From contig JAHBNG010000109.1 in NCBI GenBank assembly GCA_019217005.1, positions 1 to 51,726 on the forward strand: a DNA stretch of 51,726 nucleotides. The letters run 5' to 3'. The first letter of the stretch is position 1. Every line of letters begins with the position of its first letter. The translations under genes were made by a program, and so were the position numbers. The stretch comes from Chloroflexi bacterium TSY (GTDB lineage Bacteria > Chloroflexota > Anaerolineae > Caldilineales > Caldilineaceae). Shown here piece after piece: positions 28,601 through 37,269 of this stretch. Below the pieces are notes generated by a model. That model saw only the letters and a program-made list of their open reading frames with translations. It was not told the origin of the DNA and searched no databases.

Positions 28601-29263
28601 TATAGTTATTTCTGGCGCGGTTAGCATTCCTTCCTCCTTTTTGGGTTCTCTACCTTTAGGATGAACTGCTAACCGCTTTTTGTCACATTTCTCACCTCAT
28701 CTCTTTTCTTTTACCAGAAAGTAAAGTTTCCGCCAAAAATCAATTATGCCTTAGAGGCCGGGGCTGTCGACTATTTGATCAAGCCGGTCAGACAGCCCGA
28801 TTTAGCCAAGGCATTGAAGACTCTTGAGAAGCCGGTGAAACGCATTTTGCTTGTGGACGACAATCCGGATATTCGGCAACTCTTTACCCAGATGCTCTCG
28901 ATGATTGACCCTACCTTGGAGATTACCCCTGTCGCCAGTGGGGCGGAAGCGTTGGCCGAGCTACACCATCGGGCGCGATTTGACACCCAGTGCAGTGAGG
29001 CTCCAGATTTGGTCCTGCTGGACATTCTCCTGCCCGATATGCTCGGTTGGCAGGTTTTGGCGGAAAAGAATCAAGACGCGGCGATTCGTGACATTCCGGT
29101 GATCGTAATCTCAGGCGAAGAGCTTGTGGCCTGGCCAACACGCAGTAGCGTGCTGTTGGCAACAATGGGAGCGGGGATACCGATTAACAAGCTGCTGCCC
29201 TGTTCGCGCCAGCTTGCGGCGCTGTTAATGAAGCCAGATGGGGAACTTGAGGTAGTCGTTTAA
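25605..29263 (+). pseudogene. Hybrid sensor histidine kinase HK2, interrupted by IS copy B
   Basis: Paralogue of HK1 with the same layout: about six membrane helices, coiled coil, HisKA box FVAKISHEFRTPLNIILG, N-box VLNLVSNAARYTE, G1 DTGPGI, G2 GGSGLGLSI, a degenerate receiver, then a complete receiver (ILLVDDN, Asp in DILLPDM, KPV). Here the ATPase domain is uninterrupted. IS copy B sits inside the degenerate receiver at 27318-28726. Removing it with one TTTCCG copy reads CAFPPKINYALEAGAVDYLI and gives a 747-residue frame, within one residue of HK1. The truncated product keeps the kinase core and loses the phospho-acceptor receiver, so it could still be catalytically active. Confidence 0.87.
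27318..28726 (-). mobile_element. DDE insertion sequence, copy B (1409 bp, decayed)
   Basis: Same terminal repeats as copies A and C; target duplication TTTCCG at 27312-27317 and 28727-28732. It lies in the opposite orientation and is about 80-90 bases shorter through many small deletions, so the transposase is in pieces (for example PVEPLGF and IDITGFWRPS). It is the most degraded of the three copies. Confidence 0.88.
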
Positions 29264-29302
29264 CAGGCAAGCCCTCTTAAATGAGCAGGAATGCCGTCCA
29301 GT

Positions 29303-29356
29303 CAGCACGCCCACGTGCGCTCTTGACGGGACGCCGCCCGCATGGGGCGTGCTCAT
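29303..29356. repeat. REP-like hairpin R1, 3' side of RAYT
   Basis: CAGCACGCCCACGTGCGC pairs with CGCATGGGGCGTGCT downstream across a TCTTGACGGGACG loop. The same unit recurs at 31959-32014 and 32048-32102 on the other side of the RAYT gene. Confidence 0.75.
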
Positions 29357-29452
29357 TCCTCTCGGTTTATCCGTGTTTGTGTCCGTACAGGCAGGAATCA
29401 TCGACACTACGACCATCCACGATCAATTTCAATAAACCATTCTTCATCAAAG

Positions 29453-30939
29453 CTTTACTTTCTGGTAAAAGAAAAGAGATGAGGTGAGAAATGTGACAAA
29501 AAGCGGTTAGCGTTTCATCCTAAAGGTAGAGAACCCAAAAAGGAGGAAGGAATGCTAACCGCGCCAGAAATAACTATAGCAGTACTGATGAATGTATTGC
29601 AAGTAACGCCGATGGGAACAAACGTAAATGTAATGCGTCTGATGTGGGCAATGCTGAATGGGTCGTTTCTGAAAAGTCGAGGAGCAATCCATAGCGCATT
29701 GAAAGAAAGCGGGTTTGAAGATGAGGAGCTCCGGCGAAGCTGGTGGAGCTTTCGATATGGATCATGGGATATCACAAGTCTGCTGGGGTCGTGGCAAGAA
29801 GAAGTGGAAAGGGGAATGGGAGGCAAAAAAGTTAGAAGGGTACCGAGTGAAAAGCATAGATATCACAGGGTTCTGGCGACCGAAGCTGCAAGGGAAAGTG
29901 AACCGACTCTATAACTCAACGGCTCGTCGGGCATTGCCCGCGCTCATCTTTGGAGTGATGATAAGCTCGGGGGAGATAGGCGGGAAGCGAGTGCCACTGC
30001 TCAAGGCAATCATGAGATGCACGGTTGGAACAAAGGAAAGTGAGTTTCGGAAAAAGCTGCTGAAAGAGACGAAGAAATCACTGGAGTCAGACGAAGTGGC
30101 GGTGGTCGATGCCGGGTTTACAATCAGAGAAATGCTAGAAAGCGGCATAGACCGATTTGTCCTGCGGGAAGCGATTAACTGCACAGTGCGCCGCAATGAG
30201 TTCCCCAAACGCAAAGAAAAAGGCAGACCACCTGAATATGGTGATATTGTGCGACCGCTCTCTCGCAGCTATAAGGGAAAGCGACTCGAGGCTACAACTC
30301 CGGACTCGTCTGGTCGCTTTCTCTATAGTGGTCGCCTGATTTGCTATCAAGCATGGCACAATCTCGTCCCCAGAACAACCAAGGTGGATACAGCCAACCG
30401 TACCTACTCGATTTACGTCATTCAGGATCCGGCCTACAACACACCTTTGGTTTTGGCGACCGTTATGACTTTGCAGCCTGAAACCATTTATCTTGTCTAC
30501 CTGGAACGCTGGCCTGTTGAACCTCCCCCCCTTGGCTTCCAAGCAGATGATTGGCTTACATCGTCAATTTGTTCATGCCGATGAGGCTTGCTTCCGCTTA
30601 CCTGAACTGGGGCTGCTGGCAATCTTCTTTCCCATTTAGCCGCTTCTCTTCCTCCCATACCGACTGGCTACTGGGATCGAGAGCCTCAAGTCACTCCCGG
30701 CAGGCTGCGCTCTCGAGTGCTCTTTTCCAACTCCCGACCAACTCGACCCTGACTTTCGGAAAAGGCCTCGGTTTCACACCATTTACCTAAAGGCGTTCTC
30801 GCTCATCGCCGCCTCAATGCCGCTGCTTAAACTAGCCGAGCACTATTTTTACATTTTATCCCGTTTTTTCAGGGTGGATTCTTTTTTCCGCCCCTTTCGG
30901 TTTGCCCTTTGTCACTCAAGCCTTTACCAGAAAGTAAAG
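29453..30939 (+). mobile_element. DDE insertion sequence, copy C (1487 bp, in RAYT)
   Basis: Terminal repeats as copy A. The flanks TCAAAG (29447-29452) and TCAAAT (30940-30945) are an imperfect 6-bp duplication with one mismatch. Its sequence is very close to copy A. Confidence 0.88.
29552..30830 (+). pseudogene. IS4-superfamily-like DDE transposase, frameshifted (copy C)
   Basis: Same protein as in copy A. An N-terminal block starts at ATG 29552, then a one-base step leads into a long core frame (29715-30584) holding SIDITGFWRPK, VVDAGFTIREML and [10 protein letters not shown]. One extra C in the C-run at about 30525-30531 shifts the frame just after the catalytic Glu. The conserved basic tail ends at TAA 30828-30830. 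Neither A nor C can make the whole protein, but together they define it. Confidence 0.7.
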
Positions 30940-31048
30940 TCAAATACGTAATTGCGGTAACTTGAATACGGATAATCTTCAGGGGCATCGACAAGCTTAC
31001 TCCGTAGTGGGTTGCGGTGAATATAATTTAATTTCTGACGCAAAAACT

Positions 31049-31203
31049 GGGGTGGTTCAGAATTAGGTTTACACTTTTGATACATAGATAAAAATCTATA
31101 TGAGGTCATTTTCTGCCTGAGCATGGCTCAAAGTAGAAAATATAAACATCTTTTCTCTTTGCAAAAATGTAAACCTAATTGTCCGCCTAAAATGAACCAC
31201 CCC
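31049..31203 (+). mobile_element. 155-bp MITE, copy a (in RAYT)
   Basis: Ends GGGGTGGTTCA and complement; 8-bp target duplication CAAAAACT at 31041-31048 and 31204-31211. No coding capacity. Confidence 0.93.
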
Positions 31204-31495
31204 CAAAAACTTATCGGAAAATACGTTGACATCCCAATAACTATCCTGCCATACTTTTTTGTCACTCCGTCTAGTCTCTTGACCAGCGTCCTTACAGTGG
31301 GTCAACCAATCCTGTTTTTGCTCAACTCGTGCTTGGCGAATAATACGTTTGGCTGTAAACGTTTTAAAATCTCGCATGAAGTCGCTTACGGCAGCTTCAC
31401 TTTGAGGCCATATCATCAAATGAATATGGTCAGGCATAATCACATACCCCAGCAGTCTAAAATTGTATTGATGACGATAAAAATGCAAACTGTCG

Positions 31496-31650
31496 GGGGT
31501 GGTTCATTTTAGGCGGACAATTAGGTTTACATTTTTGCAAAGAGAAAAGATGTTTATATTTTCTACTTTGAGCCATGCTCAGGCAGAAAATGACCTCATA
31601 TAGATTTTTATCTATGTATCAAAAGTGTAAACCTAATTCTGAACCACCCC
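31496..31650 (-). mobile_element. 155-bp MITE, copy b (in RAYT)
   Basis: Reverse complement of copy a, apparently without differences. Target duplication AACTGTCG at 31488-31495 and 31651-31658. Confidence 0.93.
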
Positions 31651-31683
31651 AACTGTCGTATAACAAAATAATGAATGATGGAC

Positions 31684-31838
31684 GGGGTGGTTCATTTTAG
31701 CTGGATAGATAGGTTTACACTTTTAGAAACAGAAAGAACGTTTATATTCTCTGATTTCGCCGGTTCTCAGAGAGAAAACGGTCTCATATAGATTTTTGTC
31801 TATATATCAAAAGTGTAAACCTAATTTTGAACCACCCC
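31684..31838 (-). mobile_element. 155-bp MITE, copy c (in RAYT)
   Basis: Same ends, but a second sequence subfamily with an AGCTGGATAGATAGG segment. Target duplication TGATGGAC at 31676-31683 and 31839-31846. Identical in sequence to copy d (37517-37671). Confidence 0.93.
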
Positions 31839-31958
31839 TGATGGACGGGTAAAAATGGGTAGCCGCTTGTAGATATTCGTTGTGATGTAATAAACGTGCC
31901 CTTCAATGTGAAATCGATTCATGATAATGGATACGTTCCTTGAATTTTATACCGCTCA

Positions 31959-32014
31959 GTGAGCACGCCCACGTGCGGGTCTTGACGGGACGCTGCCCGC
32001 ACGGGGCGTGCTCA
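31959..32014. repeat. REP-like hairpin R2, 5' side of RAYT
   Basis: GTGAGCACGCCC and GGGCGTGCTCAC pair perfectly at the base of the stem, with inner CGTGCGG/CCGCACG pairing around TCTTGACGGGACGCTG. This is the best-preserved unit. Confidence 0.8.
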
Positions 32015-32047
32015 CTCCTCGGTTAATCTGTGTATGTGTCCGCTCAG

Positions 32048-32102
32048 TCAGCACGCCCACGTGCACTCTTGACGGGACACCAGCCGCACGAGGCGTGTTC
32101 AC
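32048..32102. repeat. REP-like hairpin R3
   Basis: Second unit in tandem with R2, offset about 89 bases, same orientation and loop (TCTTGACGGGACA). The stem has more mismatches (AGCACGCCC against GGCGTGTTC). Confidence 0.75.
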
Positions 32103-32147
32103 TCCTCGGTTTTACTGACTTTGATGCCGAAGGCGGCGGCTACGCCA

Positions 32148-33419
32148 TCACCCCGTAACCCGACTATATGCTTCATCCAGCGCCTCGATAAACTCCTGCC
32201 TCCGCACCGGCTTTGGCAAGTAAAACGACGCGCCCAGCGCCAACGCCAGGTCTTCCCGGCGGATGACCGAGCAGACAATGATGGGAATTGCCCGGGTATC
32301 AGGATGCTCATGCAGATAGGCCAGCAGTTCCCAGCCATCCATACCGGGCAGGAGCACGTCCAAGACGATGAGGTTTGGTTTTGTAGCGGCAATGGTTTCA
32401 AAGAGGCGTTCGCCATCGGCCAGATGGATGATCTGATAGCGGGTATTGGTGACAGAGATCCGGAAGAAGGTTACCAGATCAGCGTTATCATCCACCACAA
32501 GTACGGAAATGGGGTCACCGGTAGCTGACAGCCTGAACTGAAAGACAATGGTTTCACCGGCCCGCTGGATATTGAACGTATCACCATGATCGCCCAGAAG
32601 CTCTTGGATGAGGGCGCTGTTGGGCAGCGGGGCGCTGTCGGGTAGCGTATCGGTGACGATGGGGCCACCTGTCACGGTGAGGGTGATGAACTCCCCTGCC
32701 ATTTCAGCCAGCAAAACAATTTCGCCCGACGTCATGTGTTGCACCAACTTCTCGATGGCGGTTAGTAATATTTGCCGCAGCGCCGAAGGCTGAATCATCG
32801 CCGTCAGATTTTTTGGGATGGGGTCAACCTTTAATTGAATATTGTGTTTGGCGGTTAGCACTTGGCCGACCTGCACTACCCCGGCCATGACGGCCGCCAC
32901 CTCGCTCTTGGTCTCCGGTATGTTCTGCTGCAAGATGTCTAACTCTTGCCGCACCTGAGAACGCCACGGGTCGGTTTCAATGTTGCCGCCATCTGCTGAT
33001 GGTGTGCCAGCGACTGCTGGCGTATCTGTCCTCCTTTGGCCCCACAGCCATTGCGCCAAATTATGGATGGCTCGCTTCTGTTCGCGACGAATTTGGCGAA
33101 TCGACAATCCCAAGCGATCACCCGTTTCTTCTTGCGTCAAGCCTTGCCGATAGCGTAAAGATAAGAGTTCGTATATTCGCTGACTATGGGCATAGGGCGC
33201 AACATCGGGGGCTGGTTTCAAAGCCTCAATGGCTTTGATGAGCGCAGACTGCATCCCCTTGATGCCCTGCTGCTGCGGCACCCGTAACACCTGCCACAAT
33301 AGTGCCGATGGCTGGTAAACGGGGGCGTTGAGATGGGGCAATGCTTCGTATAAGGCCTGTTCGAGGACTTCTATCGTTTCCAACTCTTGGTTTTTTGGTT
33401 CTGTCATTGTCTTCGCCAC
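32148..33419 (-). CDS. Regulator RR2: sigma-4-like HTH, degenerate ATPase, C-terminal receiver
   Basis: An intact 423-residue paralogue of RR1. The HTH region reads YRQGLTQEETGDRLGLSIRQ, then RREQKRAIHNLAQWLWG. The middle keeps LRQILLTAIEKLVQHM at the N-box position without the Asn. The C-terminal receiver has VLVVDDN, Asp in VLDVLLPGMDGW and YLPKPVRR. ATG 33419 is used; MTEPKN at 33407 is an alternative. In cluster 1 the homologous gene touches HK1, but here the RAYT/REP block separates it from HK2. It probably regulates the sugar-uptake genes; SBP2 lies divergently 662 bases away. Confidence 0.8.
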   Translation of the reverse strand: MAKTMTEPKNQELETIEVLEQALYEALPHLNAPVYQPSALLWQVLRVPQQQGIKGMQSALIKAIEALKPAPDVAPYAHSQRIYELLSLRYRQGLTQEETGDRLGLSIRQIRREQKRAIHNLAQWLWGQRRTDTPAVAGTPSADGGNIETDPWRSQVRQELDILQQNIPETKSEVAAVMAGVVQVGQVLTAKHNIQLKVDPIPKNLTAMIQPSALRQILLTAIEKLVQHMTSGEIVLLAEMAGEFITLTVTGGPIVTDTLPDSAPLPNSALIQELLGDHGDTFNIQRAGETIVFQFRLSATGDPISVLVVDDNADLVTFFRISVTNTRYQIIHLADGERLFETIAATKPNLIVLDVLLPGMDGWELLAYLHEHPDTRAIPIIVCSVIRREDLALALGASFYLPKPVRRQEFIEALDEAYSRVTG

Positions 33420-34081
33420 GCCCTTGTGATATCCACCCTACTAAAAAATCGTCATCCATCCCACTAGAGGCTACCCATTTCTCGTTGTGTTAAACCCATT
33501 GGCTTTAGAAACTCTTCCACCAACATCTCGCCAGGATGCGTTGGTGTTCTATCTGTTGCTATTCTATCATAATTGCCTCCATACTCCTGACCTTATAGCT
33601 GACCCAACAGTAAGAAACTAACCCTGTTAGGCATTCCGGCCTTGGTCATCGTTTCGTCCATGTAAACTCGTCGATGAAGACATGTCAGGTTTCGCACTCG
33701 AGTAATGTGGCTTTACAGGGGTACTCAAACCTGACATGTCTGGACGGAACAACGACTGAGGCCGGCATTCCCGAAGAAATAATCCTGCCAATCCGTGTTC
33801 TAAATGCACCCATTTCGATTTTTTGGCCGGTGATTGGTCGGTTCATGGCCTTGTAATTCGCTTTTTAAAGGACTAACCTACGAGGCTATGAGCGTGGGAA
33901 CCTTTTGACATAGGAGCAAATGGTGATTGGGTCAAATTACCAATGACTATTTATCACTTTACCAGTAACTTCGCAAGGCAATGCTGAACAATTACTAACG
34001 AATGAAAGGAGCCGCCCATAAACCCATAAATTTGTACAGGAAAAAATTGGACGTTATAGTCATAACATTATCAGAGGAGAA
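33420..34081. other. Divergent intergenic region RR2/SBP2
   Basis: 662 bases without a gene. It must hold the promoters of RR2 (minus) and SBP2 (plus), but no strong -35/-10 pair stands out. A long hairpin occupies 33630-33772. Confidence 0.5.
33630..33772. repeat. Long two-tier inverted repeat
   Basis: Inner arms AGACATGTCAGGTTT (33678-33692) and exact complement (33727-33741). Outer imperfect arms start GGCATTCCGGCC (33630-33641) and end GGCCGGCATTCC (33760-33771), with GTTTCGTCCA matching TGGACGGAAC between. The left arm has about 18 extra bases. It looks like a non-coding mobile hairpin. GTTAGGC at 33626-33632 overlaps its left edge. Confidence 0.65.
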
Positions 34082-35482
34082 ATGATCATGGAAAAGAAAA
34101 AACCTACCAACTTTAGTCGGCGTGAGTTTTTACAGATTGCTGGATTAGGGACAGCCGGCGTAATTGCGAGCGCTTGCGTTCCGGCACCGCCAGCTTCTAA
34201 TACAGATGCAAGTTCAGATGCGCCTGCGGCTGAAGTCATTGAGATATCCGCTGCCAGACATGGCATTGATGCAGATGCGGTGCTTGAAGAGGAGATTGTT
34301 GGTGTGTTTCGAGAAAGTCATCCGGAGATTAATGTCAAGCCCATAGCATTGCCCTGGGAAGATTACAACACCAAGATCCCGGTCATGATCGCCGGGGGAA
34401 CGGCGCCGGACACGTATGCCTGCCATCCTGCGTTGTTGTTCCAGGTTGTAACCGCAGGGGGCGCGATTCCCATTAACGATTTTATCGATGCGGACTCCGA
34501 CATTAACTACGATGACATTCTGTTCCCCGGCGATGCCGCATTCGGGGCCGACATTATGGGGTTGCCGCTCTGGACCTCGTGCCATAGCCTGAGATTCAAC
34601 AAGAATCTCTTCGAGGAGGCAGGATTGCCCACCCCGGCCGACCTTTATTGGGAGGGCGGAGAGGACGGATGGAATACTATCAGCTTCGTGGAGAACCTGA
34701 AAGAACTCAGCATCGATTCGGATGGAGATGGACAGATCGATCGATGGGGATGCGAGGGTTTCTGGGGAACCCACGCCCTGGCCGTCACTCGCGCCTTCGG
34801 CGGCGATTACCTGGACGATCTGTTCGAACCAAGCAAGTGTACTGTGGAAAGCGCAGAGGTCAAGGCAGCAGTCCAATGGATGGCCGATAATGTCATAGAA
34901 GATGAGGTCCAGCCTTCGCCGGCCCTGAATCTGGCTGAGTTGGGTATTGAATTTGGATCCGGCGTGATCGGTATAGGCATGGCCCACGGGGGCTCAGTAG
35001 AGAATTTGCGAGCAGGACGAGAGTATCCCTTTAACTGGGACTTTGTCCCGCTACCCGCTGGGCCTGCCGGCTTCATTGTTTGGGGCGACACAGATCAGGC
35101 TGTGACTTCGAACACCACACCAAACCCCGACGCTGTCTACGAATGGATGAGCTGGCGAAGCAGCGCGGATGCTGTACAGCAGACGTATGATGCGGGCATC
35201 CTGCTGTCCACCTATTATATGCCAACTCGCGAGTCTATTTTCGACATGGAGGCATACAACAAGCCGCTGACGGATGCTGGTGTTGATCCCAAGATGATCA
35301 GAGAACTCTATAAGCACGTGAAGCCAGATCCCTTCGTGTACAGAACGCCGGCTGCCCTCAAAATTATCTTCACGATAGTGGACACAGAGATAAAGAATGT
35401 GCTGCGGGGCGTTAAAGGTGTCGATGAGGCCATGGCAGAAGCCTGTGCGCTAACTGAAGAGGCTCTGGCCGAAGTCTCCTAA
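34082..35482 (+). CDS. Sugar ABC transporter substrate-binding lipoprotein SBP2
   Basis: An intact 466-residue Tat-lipoprotein with SRREFLQIAG, then IASAC as lipobox, and the extracellular solute-binding fold segment EDYNTKIPVMIAGGTAPDTY. It aligns with SBP1 throughout, including DSDGDGQIDRWG (a possible calcium loop) and RGVKGVDEAMAEACALTEEA at the end. GAGGAG at 34073-34078 supports ATG 34082 or 34088. Unlike SBP1 no permease genes follow: a REP-like hairpin, a MITE and an IS701-type transposase come next. It may work with the cluster 1 permeases. Confidence 0.9.
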   Translation: MIMEKKKPTNFSRREFLQIAGLGTAGVIASACVPAPPASNTDASSDAPAAEVIEISAARHGIDADAVLEEEIVGVFRESHPEINVKPIALPWEDYNTKIPVMIAGGTAPDTYACHPALLFQVVTAGGAIPINDFIDADSDINYDDILFPGDAAFGADIMGLPLWTSCHSLRFNKNLFEEAGLPTPADLYWEGGEDGWNTISFVENLKELSIDSDGDGQIDRWGCEGFWGTHALAVTRAFGGDYLDDLFEPSKCTVESAEVKAAVQWMADNVIEDEVQPSPALNLAELGIEFGSGVIGIGMAHGGSVENLRAGREYPFNWDFVPLPAGPAGFIVWGDTDQAVTSNTTPNPDAVYEWMSWRSSADAVQQTYDAGILLSTYYMPTRESIFDMEAYNKPLTDAGVDPKMIRELYKHVKPDPFVYRTPAALKIIFTIVDTEIKNVLRGVKGVDEAMAEACALTEEALAEVS

Positions 35483-35505
35483 CCCACCCGGGTGAGAAAC
35501 CCAAG

Positions 35506-35657
35506 CTAAGGCCGTTGCAAGAAATTAAATCCGCCGTTGGCGAAACGCCCACTTCGTGAACAGTAGGCACGCCTCGTGCCGGTGGCCATTGCATCGATGC
35601 CGCACGTGGGCGTGCTATCTGCTCTGAGTGGCCCCATTAATTTCTTGCTATGGCCTA
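35506..35657. repeat. REP-like hairpin R4 inside a larger inverted repeat
   Basis: Outer arms TAAGGCCGTTGCAAGAAATTAA (35506-35527, 22 bases with a few mismatches to 35637-35657) enclose a REP stem GCACGCCTCGTGCCGG/CCGCACGTGGGCGTGC. A short palindrome CGAAACGCCCACTTCGTG (35541-35558) sits between. It follows the SBP2 stop and might serve as a terminator, but the nested design suggests mobile elements inserted into a hairpin. Confidence 0.6.
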
Positions 35658-35765
35658 ATACTACTGTGCCGCAATATATTGTGAAACACAAAGGAAATTC
35701 GTTATATTTCTGGGCATATTGCTAACAAAACGCAAACAGAATGCAAAGGAAAAATGAGATAGACT

Positions 35766-35980
35766 CAGTAGATCCAAATTTCAGGTTTTGAGAGAGAATT
35801 CTGGCTAAACAGTTGACATAAATACAAATTTGCCGGTCGATATCTAGTTTTTGCGTTAGATTTGGGCGATTTTCAGATATGAAATAGGTTGTTTTCTGTA
35901 ACCGAAATCTGAATAAATGACTCCAAAATCCCTGCAATCTCGACTGAAAATCGCCAAAAACGCCAAATTTGGATCTACTG
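35766..35980 (+). mobile_element. 215-bp MITE, copy 4
   Basis: Target duplication AGACT at 35761-35765 and 35981-35985. Differs from copy 3 by a single visible base (ATCGCC for ATAGCC near the right end). It lies 50 bases before the IS701-like transposase. Confidence 0.92.
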
Positions 35981-36030
35981 AGACTGAAGAGCCAATAAAA
36001 TGAAGCAGTCTTCGATGAAAGGAAATCAAG

Positions 36031-37269
36031 ATGAAACTTGCTCAAGCAGTCAATCAATATGACTACAGCCAACTGGAAAGCCCGCCGCTGCTGGAACTGA
36101 CAGAAGAGCAACTGGCGGCACTGGCCGACCAACTCCAGGAGTATCATGCCATATATAGTCCATACTTCAGCCATGTGGCTCAGAGAGAGCATGCGTACCA
36201 CTACATGCGAGGCTTGTTAGACCCCGAAATCAAACGCAAATCGGCCGAGAACATCGCGCTGGCGACAGTAGGAGAATCGGGTGTACGCCCCCTGCAAAGC
36301 TTTGTGGGTCAGAGCCGCTGGAGCGGTGAAGCGATGCTGGCGGAACATACTCGACAGACAGGTGAGTTGTTGGGAGACGCAAATGGCGTCTTACTCCTGG
36401 ATGGGAGCGACATTCCCAAGCAAGGAGAAGAGTCAGTGGGCGTCAAGCGGCAGCGGTGTGGCGAACTGGGCAAGATCGCCAACTGTCAAGCCGGAGTCTT
36501 CCTGGGATATAATAGCTCTCATGGCTATACCTTACTGAACTGTCGGTTGTATATCCCCCAAGAATGGTTTAGTGATGAGTATGCAGAGAAGCGGTACAAA
36601 ACCGGTCTTCCCACTGACCTGACCTTCCAAACAAAAAATGAATTGGCTTGGTCCATGATTGAGCAGACGCACGCCCTGGGTGCGTTGCCCATCCGCTGGA
36701 TCACTATGGATGAAGCCTTTGGCAAAGATACTCATCTGCTTGACTGCATTGATGGCCAAACCGCTTACAGCTACTTTGCTGAAGTGCCCAAAGAGACTCG
36801 TGTCTGGACCTCCAGCCCCCAGACCTATCTGCCCGCATCATCTGGACGCGGGCGCAAAGCTTCCAAGCTCCGCGTCCGGCCTGGTGAACCTACGCCTCTC
36901 ACCGTTGCTCAACTCGCTGACACCTTCCAGGAGCATGAGTGGCAACAGCATGTTCTCAAAGAGGGCTCCAAGGGCTTCATCGTTGCTTCCATTGCTTGTC
37001 GCCGCATTGTCTCTGTCCGCAATGGGCTCCCCGGTTCTGCTCTCTGGCTCATCGTCCGCCGCAATCCCGATTGCTCTCTGCAATACTTTCTCTCCAATGC
37101 ACCCCTTGAGACTTCCTTGGATGACTTCGCCACTGTTTCTGCTTTGCGTTGGCCCATTGAAACCATTTTTGAACAAGCCAAGCAGTTTCTCGGACTCAAC
37201 GAATATGAAACTCGCAGTTGGCTCGGTTGGCATCATCATATGACCTTAGTACTACTGTGCATCAAGTAA
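36031..37269 (+). pseudogene. IS701-family transposase, C-terminally truncated
   Basis: 412 residues in one frame from ATG 36031 with AAAGGAAA upstream. Catalytic segments: LLLDGSDIPKQGEESVGVKR (first Asp), RWITMDEAFGKD (second Asp) and LRWPIETIFEQAKQFLGLNE (Glu). The order and spacing match IS701-type DDE transposases. The protein ends HHMTLVLLCIK, where relatives continue with another helix, so the 3' end is lost near 37255. TACTACTGTGC occurs both at this end and at about 35662-35672, in direct orientation, and may be a trace of the rearrangement. The left inverted repeat was not identified. Confidence 0.75.

Larger units (their letters stand above)
29407..31922 (-). pseudogene. REP-associated tyrosine transposase (RAYT, Y1_Tnp), split by four insertions
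   Basis: After removing three 155-bp elements and IS copy C, each with one target copy, the minus strand gives one 177-residue frame from ATG 31922 to TAG 29409-29407. It reads MNRFHIEGHVYYITT, RLLGYVIMPDHIHLMIW with the HUH motif (His-Ile-His), and LNYIHRNPLRSKLVDAPEDY with the catalytic tyrosine and the classic C-terminal RAYT segment, ending YRNYVFDEEWFIEIDRG. RAYTs nick single-stranded REP hairpins. REP-like units flank the gene on both sides. The block sits between HK2 and RR2, which in cluster 1 are adjacent. Confidence 0.88.

Noticed and set aside
36659..37243. A 194-codon open frame over the IS701-like transposase
   Set aside because: It overlaps the clear DDE transposase frame entirely and shows no domain signature.
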